Shown: positions 8,668 through 17,325, numbered from the stretch's first letter. The stretch is DNA of 64,000 nucleotides from Treponema sp. (GCA_016288205.1 JAEEYO010000063.1:54898-118897); one strand, 5' to 3'. A program made the numbers and translations. Notes: a model not told the origin generated them from the letters alone.

Positions 8668-9813
8668 ATGGCAAAGAGAAAACTGACGAACATTCTTGTG
8701 ACGGGCGGATGCGGATTTATCGGATGCAATTTCATCCACTATCTCCTTGGCGAGAGCACAGCGGGAGGGGCTGCGTTCACCGACTCAGGATTCAAGGGAC
8801 GCATCGTCAACGTGGACTGCCTGACTTATGCGGGAAATGCCGATAGCCTGAAGGACATTGATGCGAAATATGGCTGCGGAGCGAAAGAGTCTGAGAGACG
8901 GTATTTCTTTGAGAAAGTTGACATCTGTGACAGGCCGCAGATAGAACGCATCTTCAAGCAGTACGACATAGACACCGTGATTCACTTTGCGGCGGAAAGT
9001 CATGTGGACCGCTCAATCCTGGGGCCCGAGACCTTCATGCGCACCAATGTGATGGGAATCTTCACCCTGCTTGACGTGGCACGCAATTACTGGAACGTGA
9101 GCCTTGAGAACCCCCGTGACGACGTTCTTTTCCACCATATCTCAACGGACGAGGTTTACGGAACTCTGGGTGAGACGGGATATTTTCTTGAGACCACACC
9201 CTACGACCCGCGATCCCCTTATTCATCAAGCAAGGCGTCGAGCGACCACATCGTGATGGCATACTACCACACTTACGGACTTCCAATCACCTTGTCCAAC
9301 TGCACGAACAACTACGGTCCCTTCCAGTTCCCGGAAAAACTTCTGCCGCTCATGATTTCAAACATCAAGGACGGAAAAAATCTTCCGGTTTACGGCGACG
9401 GAAAGAACATCCGCGACTGGATTTATGTTGAGGACCACAACCGCGGAGTGTGGCAGATTGTGAATCAGTCTCCTGCCGGGGAAAAATGGAACCTTGGTGG
9501 TGAGAACGAGTGGGAGAACATCCGTCTTCTGAGCACCGTGATTGATTTGGAGGCCGCCGAGCTTGGAAAAAATCCTGAGGACGTGAGAAAGACAATCACC
9601 TACGTGAAGGACAGACCCGGACACGACCGCCGTTATGCCATTGACTGCACGAAGGCGAAGACAAAGCTGGGATGGGAGCGCAAGATGACCTTTGAGCAGG
9701 GGCTCCTTTCCACAATCAGATGGTACCTGAGCCATGAGGAATGGATTGAGCACATAAAAAGCGGCTCCTACAAGGAATGGATTCAGAAAAACTACGGCGA
9801 CCAGGGACGGTGA
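8668..9813 (+). CDS. rfbB: dTDP-glucose 4,6-dehydratase
   Basis: A 381-residue short-chain dehydrogenase-type dehydratase producing dTDP-4-keto-6-deoxyglucose. It shows the NAD-binding GGCGFIG, HFAAESHVDRS, the STDEVYG motif and the catalytic YSSSK near residue 184. It is slightly longer than usual owing to an insert after TGGCGFIGCNFIHYLL. ATG 8668 (GGAG upstream) starts 1 nt after the rfbC stop, indicating coupling. The final reductase rfbD is not in this window, so rhamnose completion depends on a distant gene or the keto sugar is used otherwise. Confidence 0.93.
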   Translation: MAKRKLTNILVTGGCGFIGCNFIHYLLGESTAGGAAFTDSGFKGRIVNVDCLTYAGNADSLKDIDAKYGCGAKESERRYFFEKVDICDRPQIERIFKQYDIDTVIHFAAESHVDRSILGPETFMRTNVMGIFTLLDVARNYWNVSLENPRDDVLFHHISTDEVYGTLGETGYFLETTPYDPRSPYSSSKASSDHIVMAYYHTYGLPITLSNCTNNYGPFQFPEKLLPLMISNIKDGKNLPVYGDGKNIRDWIYVEDHNRGVWQIVNQSPAGEKWNLGGENEWENIRLLSTVIDLEAAELGKNPEDVRKTITYVKDRPGHDRRYAIDCTKAKTKLGWERKMTFEQGLLSTIRWYLSHEEWIEHIKSGSYKEWIQKNYGDQGR

Positions 9814-9822
9814 GGGAGGCGC

Positions 9823-10338
9823 TTATTTTTTCTCCGGGCTTATGTCGTCGTATGCGAGGTCGAATTTCATGGTGTTGCTGCAAATGTCAAGTTTTACGGT
9901 GACTCTCTGCCGTTTGCGGTTCACCTTGATTATGTTGCCGGAAAGTCCCGTAAGAGGCCCGTCCGTAATCACTATGCGCATGTCCTCGTTGAAATAGGCC
10001 TTGGAGAATCCCTGCACCTCACCGAATTTTTTCAGCTTTGCAAGGTATTCGAGGTCCTCGCCCTTCAAAGGGTGAATTTCCTTGTTGGACGGAAGAAAAT
10101 GATAGAAGTTTCGGTTGAGCTTTGCCTCGCTTAGGACGGAGGGGCTCATCTTTTGGAGGGAGATGAACACATAACCCGGAAAAAGGGCCTGCTCATATTC
10201 AACTTTTTTGGAAGTACGCATCTTCTTTTTAAAAAACATGACCTGAGCAGAGTCATCAAATTTCCTCAGTGATTTCTCAAAATCAGTTTTAAACGCCTCT
10301 TCAGCCCCTGCCTTCACCATGATGCAGTAATATTCCAT
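9823..10338 (-). CDS. NusG-family antiterminator paralogue (LoaP/RfaH-like)
   Basis: A 171-residue protein with an N-terminal NGN domain (YYCIMVKAGAEEAF, ALFPGYVFISL) and a C-terminal KOW domain (VITDGPLTGLSGNIIKVNRKRQRVTVKLDI). Specialised NusG paralogues (RfaH, LoaP, UpxY) ride on RNA polymerase and suppress termination in one long operon. Being a stand-alone gene, divergent from the polysaccharide island promoter, it is more likely such a specialised factor than housekeeping NusG, which normally sits with secE/rplK. GAGG lies 4 nt before the ATG. Target specificity is inferred from position only. Confidence 0.82.
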   Translation of the reverse strand: MEYYCIMVKAGAEEAFKTDFEKSLRKFDDSAQVMFFKKKMRTSKKVEYEQALFPGYVFISLQKMSPSVLSEAKLNRNFYHFLPSNKEIHPLKGEDLEYLAKLKKFGEVQGFSKAYFNEDMRIVITDGPLTGLSGNIIKVNRKRQRVTVKLDICSNTMKFDLAYDDISPEKK

Positions 10339-10366
10339 AAAACCTCAACTTGATGAGATTTTACCT

Positions 10367-10395
10367 CTTATAAACTTTTCTTTCAAGTAGTCCAA
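10367..10395 (-). promoter_or_regulatory. Promoter of the NusG-like gene
   Basis: TTGGAC, 17-bp spacer, TATAAG on the minus strand, followed by a leader with GAGG. It lies 27 bp from the -35 of the divergent island promoter. Confidence 0.6.
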
Positions 10396-10422
10396 AGTAT
10401 ACATCTATGGGGGAAAATACAC

Positions 10423-10451
10423 TTGAAAACAAGCTCCTTTTCGGTTATAAT
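10423..10451 (+). promoter_or_regulatory. Strong sigma70-like promoter of the polysaccharide island
   Basis: TTGAAA, 17-bp spacer, consensus TATAAT. Transcription is predicted near 10458, about 160 nt upstream of wzm, producing a long untranslated leader. Confidence 0.75.
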
Positions 10452-10457
10452 CTTATT

Positions 10458-10617
10458 TCAGAACATTCAGTTGTAACTGGCTGTGATGCACGATAGGTGC
10501 GCGGCGAAGTGCCTCGATCATTAGTCCCTTACTGCACGGGCGAAGCGCAGTTTTACAGAACGGTTTTTTTCAAGGCCCAGTATGGAAGGACGGAGGTGTC
10601 TTTAAAATTTTGGCTGA
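10458..10617 (+). promoter_or_regulatory. Structured 5' leader, candidate antitermination target
   Basis: The leader has no ORF of note but several inverted repeats. AGGTGC..GTGCCT (10495-10514) competes with GCAC..GTGC (10488-10500). CTGCAC-GGGCGAA-GCGCAG (10532-10550) is followed by TTTT, which resembles a weak intrinsic terminator. A T7 run follows at 10564-10570. Both main hairpins carry a GGCGAAG/GGGCGAAG loop. Together with the adjacent NusG paralogue this looks like a leader where antitermination is decided; the factor-RNA pairing is inference. Confidence 0.5.
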
Positions 10618-11526
10618 ATGGCTCAATCTTCAAGACTGATTAGGAATATGATGGATAAAAATAGAATTGCCAGGCAAGATGACAACACTCAGTGGACTAA
10701 AGTAATCACAGCGAAAAAGCGGCTCATGGACTTGCATCTCCGTGATGTGTGGGATTACCGCTATCTCATAAAGATGTTCATCAAGCGCGATTTCGTCGTC
10801 AAATACAAGCAGACCGTGCTGGGACCTATATGGTATTTGGTTCAGCCCCTGGTCTCTTCAATCATGCACATGTTTGTCTTTGGAAAGATGGCCAATCTTG
10901 GTACTGACGGCGTTCCCTACATACTTTTCTATTTTGCGGGAACCATGCTCTGGACATATTTTACGAACTGCCTGAACAGCTGCTCGGGAACATTTTCCGC
11001 GAACCAGAATATTTTCGGCAAGGTTTATTTCCCAAGGCTCACCTCTCCCATAGCGAGCTGCGGCTTCCATATCATAACCCTTGCGATTCAGTTCATGCTG
11101 CTTGCGGCTATCTTTCTGTACACCGTTCTTGTGCAAAAAATTGCCGTCCATATTACGCTTCTTGCCCTTACGTTTCCGCTTATTGTCCTTTGGATAGGGC
11201 TTCTCGGCGGAAGTCTGGGGCTCATAATCAGCTCGCTCACGACCAAATACCGTGACCTGAACATCCTTTTGGGTTTCGGAATCCAGCTCGCCATGTATGC
11301 GACCCCGGTGGTTTATCCCCTTTCGGAGATTCCGGAAAAGTTCAGCTGGCTTGCGTATGCAAATCCGATGTGCGCTCCCATAGAGTTTTTCAGGATGGCG
11401 TTTTACGGGGCGGGCCATCTGGAGCCGTCAATGCTTTTTACAAGCCTGGGCATTACCGCTGCCCTGACCTTCTTCGGGCTCGTGTTGTTCTCAAGGAACG
11501 AGCGCAACTTCGTGGACGTGATTTAG
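10618..11526 (+). CDS. wzm: ABC-2 type polysaccharide export permease
   Basis: A 302-residue membrane protein of the Wzm/TagG family with about six hydrophobic segments. Family features are YLIKMFIKRDFVVKYKQTVLGPIWYLVQPL at the amphipathic N-terminal region and the loop PVVYPLSEIP. It forms the transmembrane channel for lipid-linked O-antigen-type glycan, with Wzt as ATPase. The start is uncertain: ATG 10618 lacks a spaced SD (GGAGGTG is 20 nt away), while ATG 10651 has AGGA 5 nt upstream. The partner wzt is separated from it by a Schlafen-type gene and a pseudogene. Confidence 0.88.
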   Translation: MAQSSRLIRNMMDKNRIARQDDNTQWTKVITAKKRLMDLHLRDVWDYRYLIKMFIKRDFVVKYKQTVLGPIWYLVQPLVSSIMHMFVFGKMANLGTDGVPYILFYFAGTMLWTYFTNCLNSCSGTFSANQNIFGKVYFPRLTSPIASCGFHIITLAIQFMLLAAIFLYTVLVQKIAVHITLLALTFPLIVLWIGLLGGSLGLIISSLTTKYRDLNILLGFGIQLAMYATPVVYPLSEIPEKFSWLAYANPMCAPIEFFRMAFYGAGHLEPSMLFTSLGITAALTFFGLVLFSRNERNFVDVI

Positions 11527-11537
11527 GCGGGACTTTG

Positions 11538-12692
11538 ATGACGGAATCCGAGCTTCTGAAAATCATTGCGTGCGGTGAGACCAGCCGCGTGCAGTTCAAG
11601 GGCTGCCTGTCCAACAAAGATAGCATAGCCGACGAGATGATAGCGTTCGCGAACTCCAAGGGCGGCATGATTCTGTTCGGTGTGGAGGATAAGACCGGTT
11701 CTGTAATCGGGCTTGATTATGCCTCATTGCAGGAGACCGGCAACGCTTTGTCCACGATTGCGAATGATTTGGTGAAGCCTCAGATTTTCATAACTACGGA
11801 GGCGGTCAGTGCGGGTGAAAAGACTGTGCTTGTCGTTTATGTGGACGAGGGAACCGCAAAGCCATACAAGGACAAGAACGGTACTATATGGGTAAAGCAA
11901 GGAAGCGATAAGAGAAAACTGACGGAGAACAGCGAGCAGATACGGCTTTTTCAGCAGAACGGATTGCTTTTTGCCGACGAGATGATTGTGCCGAATACTT
12001 CCGTCGAGGACATTGATGAGGCGAAGATCCGGGCGTACCTTGAGAAAATAGGGGACTCGGAGAATGACCTTCCGCCGGAGACTCTCTACAGGAATTTGAA
12101 CATAGTAAATGACGGGCGGCTGACTCTGGGGGGACTGCTCTTTTTTGCAAGGAAGCCGGAGAGGTACCGTCCCACATTCTGCATAAAGGCGGTGAGTTTT
12201 TTCGGAAACGATATTGCCGGGGTGGATTACAGGGACAGCGAGGACATTTTCGGAACCATTCCCCAGCAGTTTGAGGGGGGAATGAGCTTTTTGACGAGGA
12301 ACCTGCATCATGTGCAGGCCGGCCAGAATTTCAACTCGACGGGAATTCTTGAGGTGTCAAAAATTGCACTTGAGGAGCTGCTGCAGAACGCCTTGACCCA
12401 CAGGGACTACACCAAAAACGCCTCGATAAACCTGCTGATTTTTGATGACCGGATAGAGATTGTGAGTCCCGGCTCCCTTCCGAACAGCCTTACCGTGGAG
12501 AACATAAAGTACGGGAATGCGGTTGTCCGCAACAGCCTGATTGTCTCGTTTAGCTCCAAGGTTATGAAATACCGCGGGCTCGGATCCGGAATCCGCCGTG
12601 CATTGAAGGAAGAGCCTTGCTTGAGGCTGATAGATGACAAGGAAGCCGAGCAGTTCAGGGTGATAATACCCAGAAAAGAATTTGTGGGGTAA
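11538..12692 (+). CDS. Schlafen AlbA_2 / HATPase_c_4 domain protein
   Basis: A 384-residue protein. The N-terminal AlbA_2 (Schlafen-like, nucleic-acid-binding) domain shows TSRVQFKGCLSNKDSIADEMIAFANSKGGMILFGVED. The C-terminal part carries an ATPase-like module (ALEELLQNALTHRDYTKNASINLLIFDDRIEIVSPGSLP). Such proteins are annotated as putative transcriptional regulators or helicase-related and are common mobile or defence cargo. The real start is ATG 11538, 11 nt after wzm; the track N-terminus overlaps wzm in another frame. It has no obvious link to glycan export. Confidence 0.85.
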   Translation: MTESELLKIIACGETSRVQFKGCLSNKDSIADEMIAFANSKGGMILFGVEDKTGSVIGLDYASLQETGNALSTIANDLVKPQIFITTEAVSAGEKTVLVVYVDEGTAKPYKDKNGTIWVKQGSDKRKLTENSEQIRLFQQNGLLFADEMIVPNTSVEDIDEAKIRAYLEKIGDSENDLPPETLYRNLNIVNDGRLTLGGLLFFARKPERYRPTFCIKAVSFFGNDIAGVDYRDSEDIFGTIPQQFEGGMSFLTRNLHHVQAGQNFNSTGILEVSKIALEELLQNALTHRDYTKNASINLLIFDDRIEIVSPGSLPNSLTVENIKYGNAVVRNSLIVSFSSKVMKYRGLGSGIRRALKEEPCLRLIDDKEAEQFRVIIPRKEFVG

Positions 12693-12697
12693 AGTAA

Positions 12698-12984
12698 GAA
12701 TCGAAAATTGAATTAAACGGGATAACTGTACTCACAGGTGAAAATGGCTGTGGCAAAACGACATTATCCAAGCTTTTATATGGCTTTGTAAAGACGTCAA
12801 CAAATTTTGATTCTGCACTTTAGATTCGAATGTCCGCTGTCATGATTCTGCTTACTTTGTTTTCAATGAAAAAAACTTTGAGCAAATTCGAAATCGTTGG
12901 ACAAGGAGGAATTTGAATTCCCCAAAAAATGTGGCTATTTGGCAATCTGATTTTGAGAAGGCGTTTTTGAAAACAGCTATTTAA
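12698..12984 (+). pseudogene. Decayed AAA/ABC-type ATPase remnant
   Basis: Between the Schlafen gene and wzt one frame reads ELNGITVLTGENGCGKTTLSKLLYGFVKTS, an intact Walker A with typical flanks. It ends at TAG near 12823. A second frame then reads NVRCHDSAYFVFNEKNFEQIRNRWTRRNLNS and ends at 12984. The rest of the ATPase (Walker B, signature) is missing. This is a frameshifted fragment of a larger SMC/AAA-like ATPase gene, perhaps once linked to the Schlafen protein. It accounts for the whole 326-nt gap. Confidence 0.6.
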
Positions 12985-13018
12985 GTTTTCTTGAGGATAT
13001 AGGATAATAATTAAGGTT

Positions 13019-14293
13019 ATGGTAAACGACATCGCAATTAAAGTAGAAAACCTCTCAAAGTACTACAAGCTCGGCGTAATAAACAACGGGACGCTCTTCC
13101 GTGACATACAGAGCTGGTGGGCTAGAGTCCGTGGCAAGGAAGATCCCCACGCAAAAATCGGTTCAAACTATGACTCCACGGCTGAGGGGTTCTGGGCACT
13201 CAAGGACCTGAACTTTGAGATTAAAAAGGGTGACAGGGTTGGAATCATCGGCCATAACGGAGCCGGAAAGTCAACGCTACTAAAGCTTTTGAGCCAGATA
13301 ACGATTCCGACGGAAGGAAGCATAAAGATCAACGGAAAAATCGCGAGCTTGCTTGAGGTTGGAACCGGCTTCCACCCTGAGATGACGGGGCGCGAGAACA
13401 TCTACATGAACGGCGCCATCCTTGGAATGAAGCACGATGAGATTGACAAGAAGGTAAACGACATAATTGAGTTCTCTGAAATAGGCGAACATATCGACAC
13501 TCCTGTAAAAAGGTACTCCAGCGGAATGTACGTGCGGTTGGCTTTTGCTGTTGCGGCGCATTTGGACAGCGACATTTTGATTGCCGATGAAGTGCTTGCT
13601 GTTGGAGACGCTGCGTTCCAGAAGAAAGCACTTGGGAAGATGAATGAGCTTTCTGCAGGCGAGGGACGGACGGTTTTGTTTGTGAGTCATAATATGGCGC
13701 AAGTGAAGAATTTGTGCAACAAGGGGATTGTGCTGGAGAAGGGAAGGGTAGTAAAGAGTGGGGAGATTGAGGAGTGTATACAGTCGTATTTGTCAGATTC
13801 AAGAAATAGTGATTTAACCTCATATAGGGTTTTTGATAGTGATGATAGCAAAGCATTCCAACTATTGTCTGTTTATGTCTTAGATTTGTATGAAAATAAT
13901 GTTTCAAGTTTTGAAAGTCAAACAGAGATAACAATAAGGTTGAATTGTGTTTCTCGTAAGCCTCTTCCAGGTCTGTATGGATGGTTCGGTGTTCAAAATG
14001 AATCTCACGATTGGGTCATAGTTTTCGATTCGACAGAGCAAGAATCATCAAATGAGGCAGATTTACCCAAAGGAAAGTATACATGGGATATAACTATTCC
14101 TAAAGGAGTGCTAAAGCCTGGGAAATATTTTTTTACAGCTAATTTTACTAGTAAATTTAATGAATCTGGTTTTAATGTAGATTCACCTTTGGAATGCTGT
14201 ACTTTCACAGTTGTTGATACCCTTACAGAAAGAGGAGCGAAGAGGGGATCTATTACAAGTGTTGTTCCATCAATGAAACTCGTTGAGGGTTAA
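13019..14293 (+). CDS. wzt: Polysaccharide ABC exporter ATPase with C-terminal carbohydrate-binding domain
   Basis: A 424-residue protein. Residues 1-255 are the ATPase: Walker A GHNGAGKST (78-86), signature YSSGMYVRLAF, Walker B DILIADEVLAVGD and the H-loop VSHN. The remaining 170 residues are a beta-rich domain matching the Wzt C-terminal module, which recognises the glycan terminus before export. Base use changes sharply near 13790, at the domain border: moderate GC upstream, AT-rich downstream. ATG 13019 has AAGG close upstream. It follows the ATPase pseudogene and precedes the nonulosonate genes by 6 nt. Confidence 0.9.
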   Translation: MVNDIAIKVENLSKYYKLGVINNGTLFRDIQSWWARVRGKEDPHAKIGSNYDSTAEGFWALKDLNFEIKKGDRVGIIGHNGAGKSTLLKLLSQITIPTEGSIKINGKIASLLEVGTGFHPEMTGRENIYMNGAILGMKHDEIDKKVNDIIEFSEIGEHIDTPVKRYSSGMYVRLAFAVAAHLDSDILIADEVLAVGDAAFQKKALGKMNELSAGEGRTVLFVSHNMAQVKNLCNKGIVLEKGRVVKSGEIEECIQSYLSDSRNSDLTSYRVFDSDDSKAFQLLSVYVLDLYENNVSSFESQTEITIRLNCVSRKPLPGLYGWFGVQNESHDWVIVFDSTEQESSNEADLPKGKYTWDITIPKGVLKPGKYFFTANFTSKFNESGFNVDSPLECCTFTVVDTLTERGAKRGSITSVVPSMKLVEG

Positions 14294-14299
14294 ATCTAT

Positions 14300-15508
14300 A
14301 TGATTAATATAGAACAATTTATTTCGGAATATGTCACAGAGCGTAACTCAAGTCTTTTTGCAAAAGACATTCAGAACAATTCTGCAGCATTAACAAAAGC
14401 AATCAAAGATAAGTCTATGCTTGTAATTGGCGGTGCTGGAAGTATAGGCAGTTCATTTATAAAAGCCTGCTTGCAGTTTCATCCAAAAGCTCTTGTAGTA
14501 GTTGATGTAAACGAAAACGGTCTGGCAGAACTTACCCGAGACTTGCGTAGTACAAAGGGAATGTATGTACCAGACGACTATGTACCATATCCGATAAACT
14601 ACGCTCAGCCTGTTTTTGAAAAGATGTTTCGAGCTCGTGGCGGTTTTGATGTTGTTGCAAACTTTTCTGCGCATAAACATGTTCGCAGTGAAAAAGACAT
14701 TTATTCTGTAGAAGCCCTTTTGCAGAATAATGTTTTGAATGCAAAAAAACTTTTGGATTTACTTTCAGAGTTTCCGCCAGAAGAATATTTCTGTGTTTCG
14801 ACAGACAAGGCTGCAAATCCTGTAAACATCATGGGTGCAAGTAAAAGGATTATGGAAGATGTAATCTTTGCATATTCCGATAAGTTTCCTGTAAAGACTG
14901 CCCGCTTTGCAAATGTAGCTTTTTCTAACGGTTCGCTGCCAGCTGGATTTATAGACCGTATTTCAAAATTGCAGCCAATTTCCGCTCCCAGTGATGTAAA
15001 GCGTTACTTTGTAAGTCCGCAGGAAAGCGGTCAGATTTGTATGCTTGCCTGTATGCTTGGAAAGAACCGTGAGATTTACTTTCCAAAACTTGAAGAAAAA
15101 AAGATGAAAACTTTTTCTTCTATTGCAACAGACTTCCTTCACGAAAATGGATATGAAGTTTTGGAATGCAGTTCTGACCAGGAAGCCATTGATAAGGCTG
15201 AAGACTTGAAGAAAGGTTCTAAGAAATATCCGGTCCATTTTTCAGGTTCAGATACAACTGGGGAAAAAGCATATGAAGAATTCTTTACCGATACAGAACA
15301 GACTGATATGAACCAGTTTGAGTCATTGGGGGTCGTAACCAATAGAACTGCCCGTTCAGTAAGTGAGATTCAGGATTTGTTTACAAAACTCGAAAATGCT
15401 TTTGCAAAGCCAAATACAACTAAGGCAGAAGTAGTAACAATTTTGAAGGATTTCTTACCTAACTTTGAACATGAAGAAAAAGGTAAATCGCTTGATAGCA
15501 AAATGTAG
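14300..15508 (+). CDS. legB: NDP-N-acetylglucosamine 4,6-dehydratase (LegB-like)
   Basis: A 402-residue extended SDR of the Polysacc_synt_2 / CapD group with NAD-binding VIGGAGSIGSS near residue 40, NFSAHKHVRSEKD and CVSTDKAANPVNIMGASKR. It would turn GDP- or UDP-GlcNAc into the 4-keto-6-deoxy sugar, the first committed step of legionaminic acid. The C-terminal 100 residues are less conserved. The following LegC, LegG, LegI, PtmE-like and LegF genes support the assignment. GAGGG upstream of the ATG overlaps the wzt end. Confidence 0.82.
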   Translation: MINIEQFISEYVTERNSSLFAKDIQNNSAALTKAIKDKSMLVIGGAGSIGSSFIKACLQFHPKALVVVDVNENGLAELTRDLRSTKGMYVPDDYVPYPINYAQPVFEKMFRARGGFDVVANFSAHKHVRSEKDIYSVEALLQNNVLNAKKLLDLLSEFPPEEYFCVSTDKAANPVNIMGASKRIMEDVIFAYSDKFPVKTARFANVAFSNGSLPAGFIDRISKLQPISAPSDVKRYFVSPQESGQICMLACMLGKNREIYFPKLEEKKMKTFSSIATDFLHENGYEVLECSSDQEAIDKAEDLKKGSKKYPVHFSGSDTTGEKAYEEFFTDTEQTDMNQFESLGVVTNRTARSVSEIQDLFTKLENAFAKPNTTKAEVVTILKDFLPNFEHEEKGKSLDSKM

Positions 15509-15519
15509 GAAGTGAAGTT

Positions 15520-16156
15520 ATGAGTACAAAAGCTGATTACTGGAAACTAAGAGAAAGTTTTTACAAATGTAGAGATTTTGAAATAAACAATTTATGGCAA
15601 AAATCTATATTATTAACAGCTTTTTTTGTACTTGATTTTACTATCTATGCAAATGTTGTTACAAAATTATTTGAAAATATAGAAGATGAGAATAGTATTT
15701 CATGAGATTTGTTCTGCTTTGTGTATAATTGGAATTGTTCTATCTTTAATATGGATAATGATGGCAAAAGGCTCGAAAGCTTGGTATGAATTATATGAAA
15801 ATGCTATATGTTCTATTGAGCGAGAAAAAACTATTGATATACCAGAAAGTTATAAAATGGGAAATATTTATGGCGAACGCCCTATAGATAATAACATTTT
15901 TACAAATAATGCAGGTTGTTATTCACCTTCAAAATTAAACATAATAATAGGTCGCTTATTTCTTATCATTTGGAATACAATTTATATAATTCATTTAGTA
16001 TTTGAAATTATATGGATTAAGAATTCAAAAATAAATGGAGAATGTCCTTGTTTTCATTTAGTTATATGTTTATTAATATTCATTATTGTTTTAATTATTT
16101 ACATAACTTCTTTTATTAATGCTTGGGCAAAAAGTTCTTTTCTTGAAAAACAATAA
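15520..16156 (+). pseudogene. RipA-type membrane protein, single frameshift
   Basis: Two track ORFs (61 and 156 aa) are consecutive parts of one protein. The first ends ENIEDENSIS-stop; the second, in the +1 frame, resumes at FHEICSALCIIGIVLSL. Removing one T of the TTT at 15700-15702 restores ENSIHEICSAL. The whole has a hydrophobic pair at each end around a soluble centre (WYELYENAICSIE, GCYSPSKLNIIIG), a pattern I recall from RipA-family octameric membrane proteins. Its role in a glycan cluster is unclear. A sequencing error is possible. Confidence 0.6.
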
Positions 16157-16173
16157 ACTGATTGGAGCTATAT

Positions 16174-17325
16174 ATGTCAAATCAAGATGCAATTCAATTT
16201 ATAAAATCACTTTATCCAGAATATGGCGATCATATTCCTCTTCATGCCCCAGTTTTTTTAGGAAATGAAAAAAAATATCTGAATGATTGTATAGATACAA
16301 CATTCGTTTCTAGTGTTGGGCAGTATGTAGACCGCATGGAGCAGATGGTTGCTGAATACACAGGGGCTGCCCGCGCGGTTGTTTGTGTAAATGGTACAAA
16401 TGCTTTGTATATGAGTCTTTTGCTTTCGGGAGTAGAGCAGGGCGATGAAGTTATAACTCAGCCCCTGACTTTTATTGCAACTGCAAACGCAATCAGTTAT
16501 TTGAACGCTTTTCCTGTATTCTGTGATGTTGATGAGGATACAATGGGGCTTTCCCCTGTTGCAGTTCGCAAGTGGCTTGAGGAAAATGCTGAAGTAAAGG
16601 GTGAAAAGTGTGTAAATAAAAATACTGGTCGAAAAATCAGCGCAGTTGCTCCAATGCATACATTTGGTCATCCAGTACATCTTGACGAATTTGTAAAGTT
16701 GTGTGACGAATGGAAATTGGCACTTGTAGAAGATGCCGCGGAAAGTATAGGAAGTTTTTATAAAGGAAAACATACTGGTCTTTTTGGAAAAGTTGCAGCT
16801 CTCAGTTTTAACGGCAACAAGACTGTTACAACAGGCGGCGGCGGTATGCTTCTTTTTACCGATAGCGAGCTTGGTGAAAAGGCAAAGCATCTTACAACTC
16901 AGGCAAAAATTCCTCATCGCTGGGAATTCAAGCATGATGCAATCGGCTATAACTACAGAATGCCGAACATAAATGCAGCCCTCGGTTGTGCTCAGATGGA
17001 AAATATCCAAAAGATTCTTGAAAATAAACGCAAAACTGCAATGTCTTATAAAGACTTCTTTGCAGGAAGCGATATTCACTTCTTTGATGAACCAAAAGAC
17101 TGTAAATCAAACTTCTGGCTTAATGCGGTTATGCTTTCTAATAAGAAAGAGCAGATTAAATTCCTTGAAGAAACAAATGATAATGGTGTTCAGACTCGTC
17201 CTATTTGGGAACTGATGAACAGACTGGAAATGTTCAAGAATTGCCAAAAAGGTGATTTGTCTACAGCAGAAATGTTTGCTGATAGAGTTGTGAATATTCC
17301 TAGCGGATATGGGGCAAGCAGATAA
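16174..17325 (+). CDS. legC: LegC-family PLP aminotransferase
   Basis: A 383-residue DegT/DnrJ/EryC1-type aminotransferase that puts the 4-amino group on the 4-keto-6-deoxy sugar. Features are CVNGTNALYMSLLLSG, EDAAESIGSFYKGKHTG and the PLP lysine in FNGNKTVTTGGGG near residue 214. ATG 16174 has GGAG 6 nt upstream and replaces the track TTG. Its stop abuts the ATG of the next gene (taaATG), so they are coupled. Confidence 0.9.
   Translation: MSNQDAIQFIKSLYPEYGDHIPLHAPVFLGNEKKYLNDCIDTTFVSSVGQYVDRMEQMVAEYTGAARAVVCVNGTNALYMSLLLSGVEQGDEVITQPLTFIATANAISYLNAFPVFCDVDEDTMGLSPVAVRKWLEENAEVKGEKCVNKNTGRKISAVAPMHTFGHPVHLDEFVKLCDEWKLALVEDAAESIGSFYKGKHTGLFGKVAALSFNGNKTVTTGGGGMLLFTDSELGEKAKHLTTQAKIPHRWEFKHDAIGYNYRMPNINAALGCAQMENIQKILENKRKTAMSYKDFFAGSDIHFFDEPKDCKSNFWLNAVMLSNKKEQIKFLEETNDNGVQTRPIWELMNRLEMFKNCQKGDLSTAEMFADRVVNIPSGYGASR

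Noticed and set aside
11370-11537. Track N-terminal extension of the Schlafen gene
   Set aside because: It overlaps the end of wzm in another frame and does not resemble the family; ATG 11538 fits the domain start.
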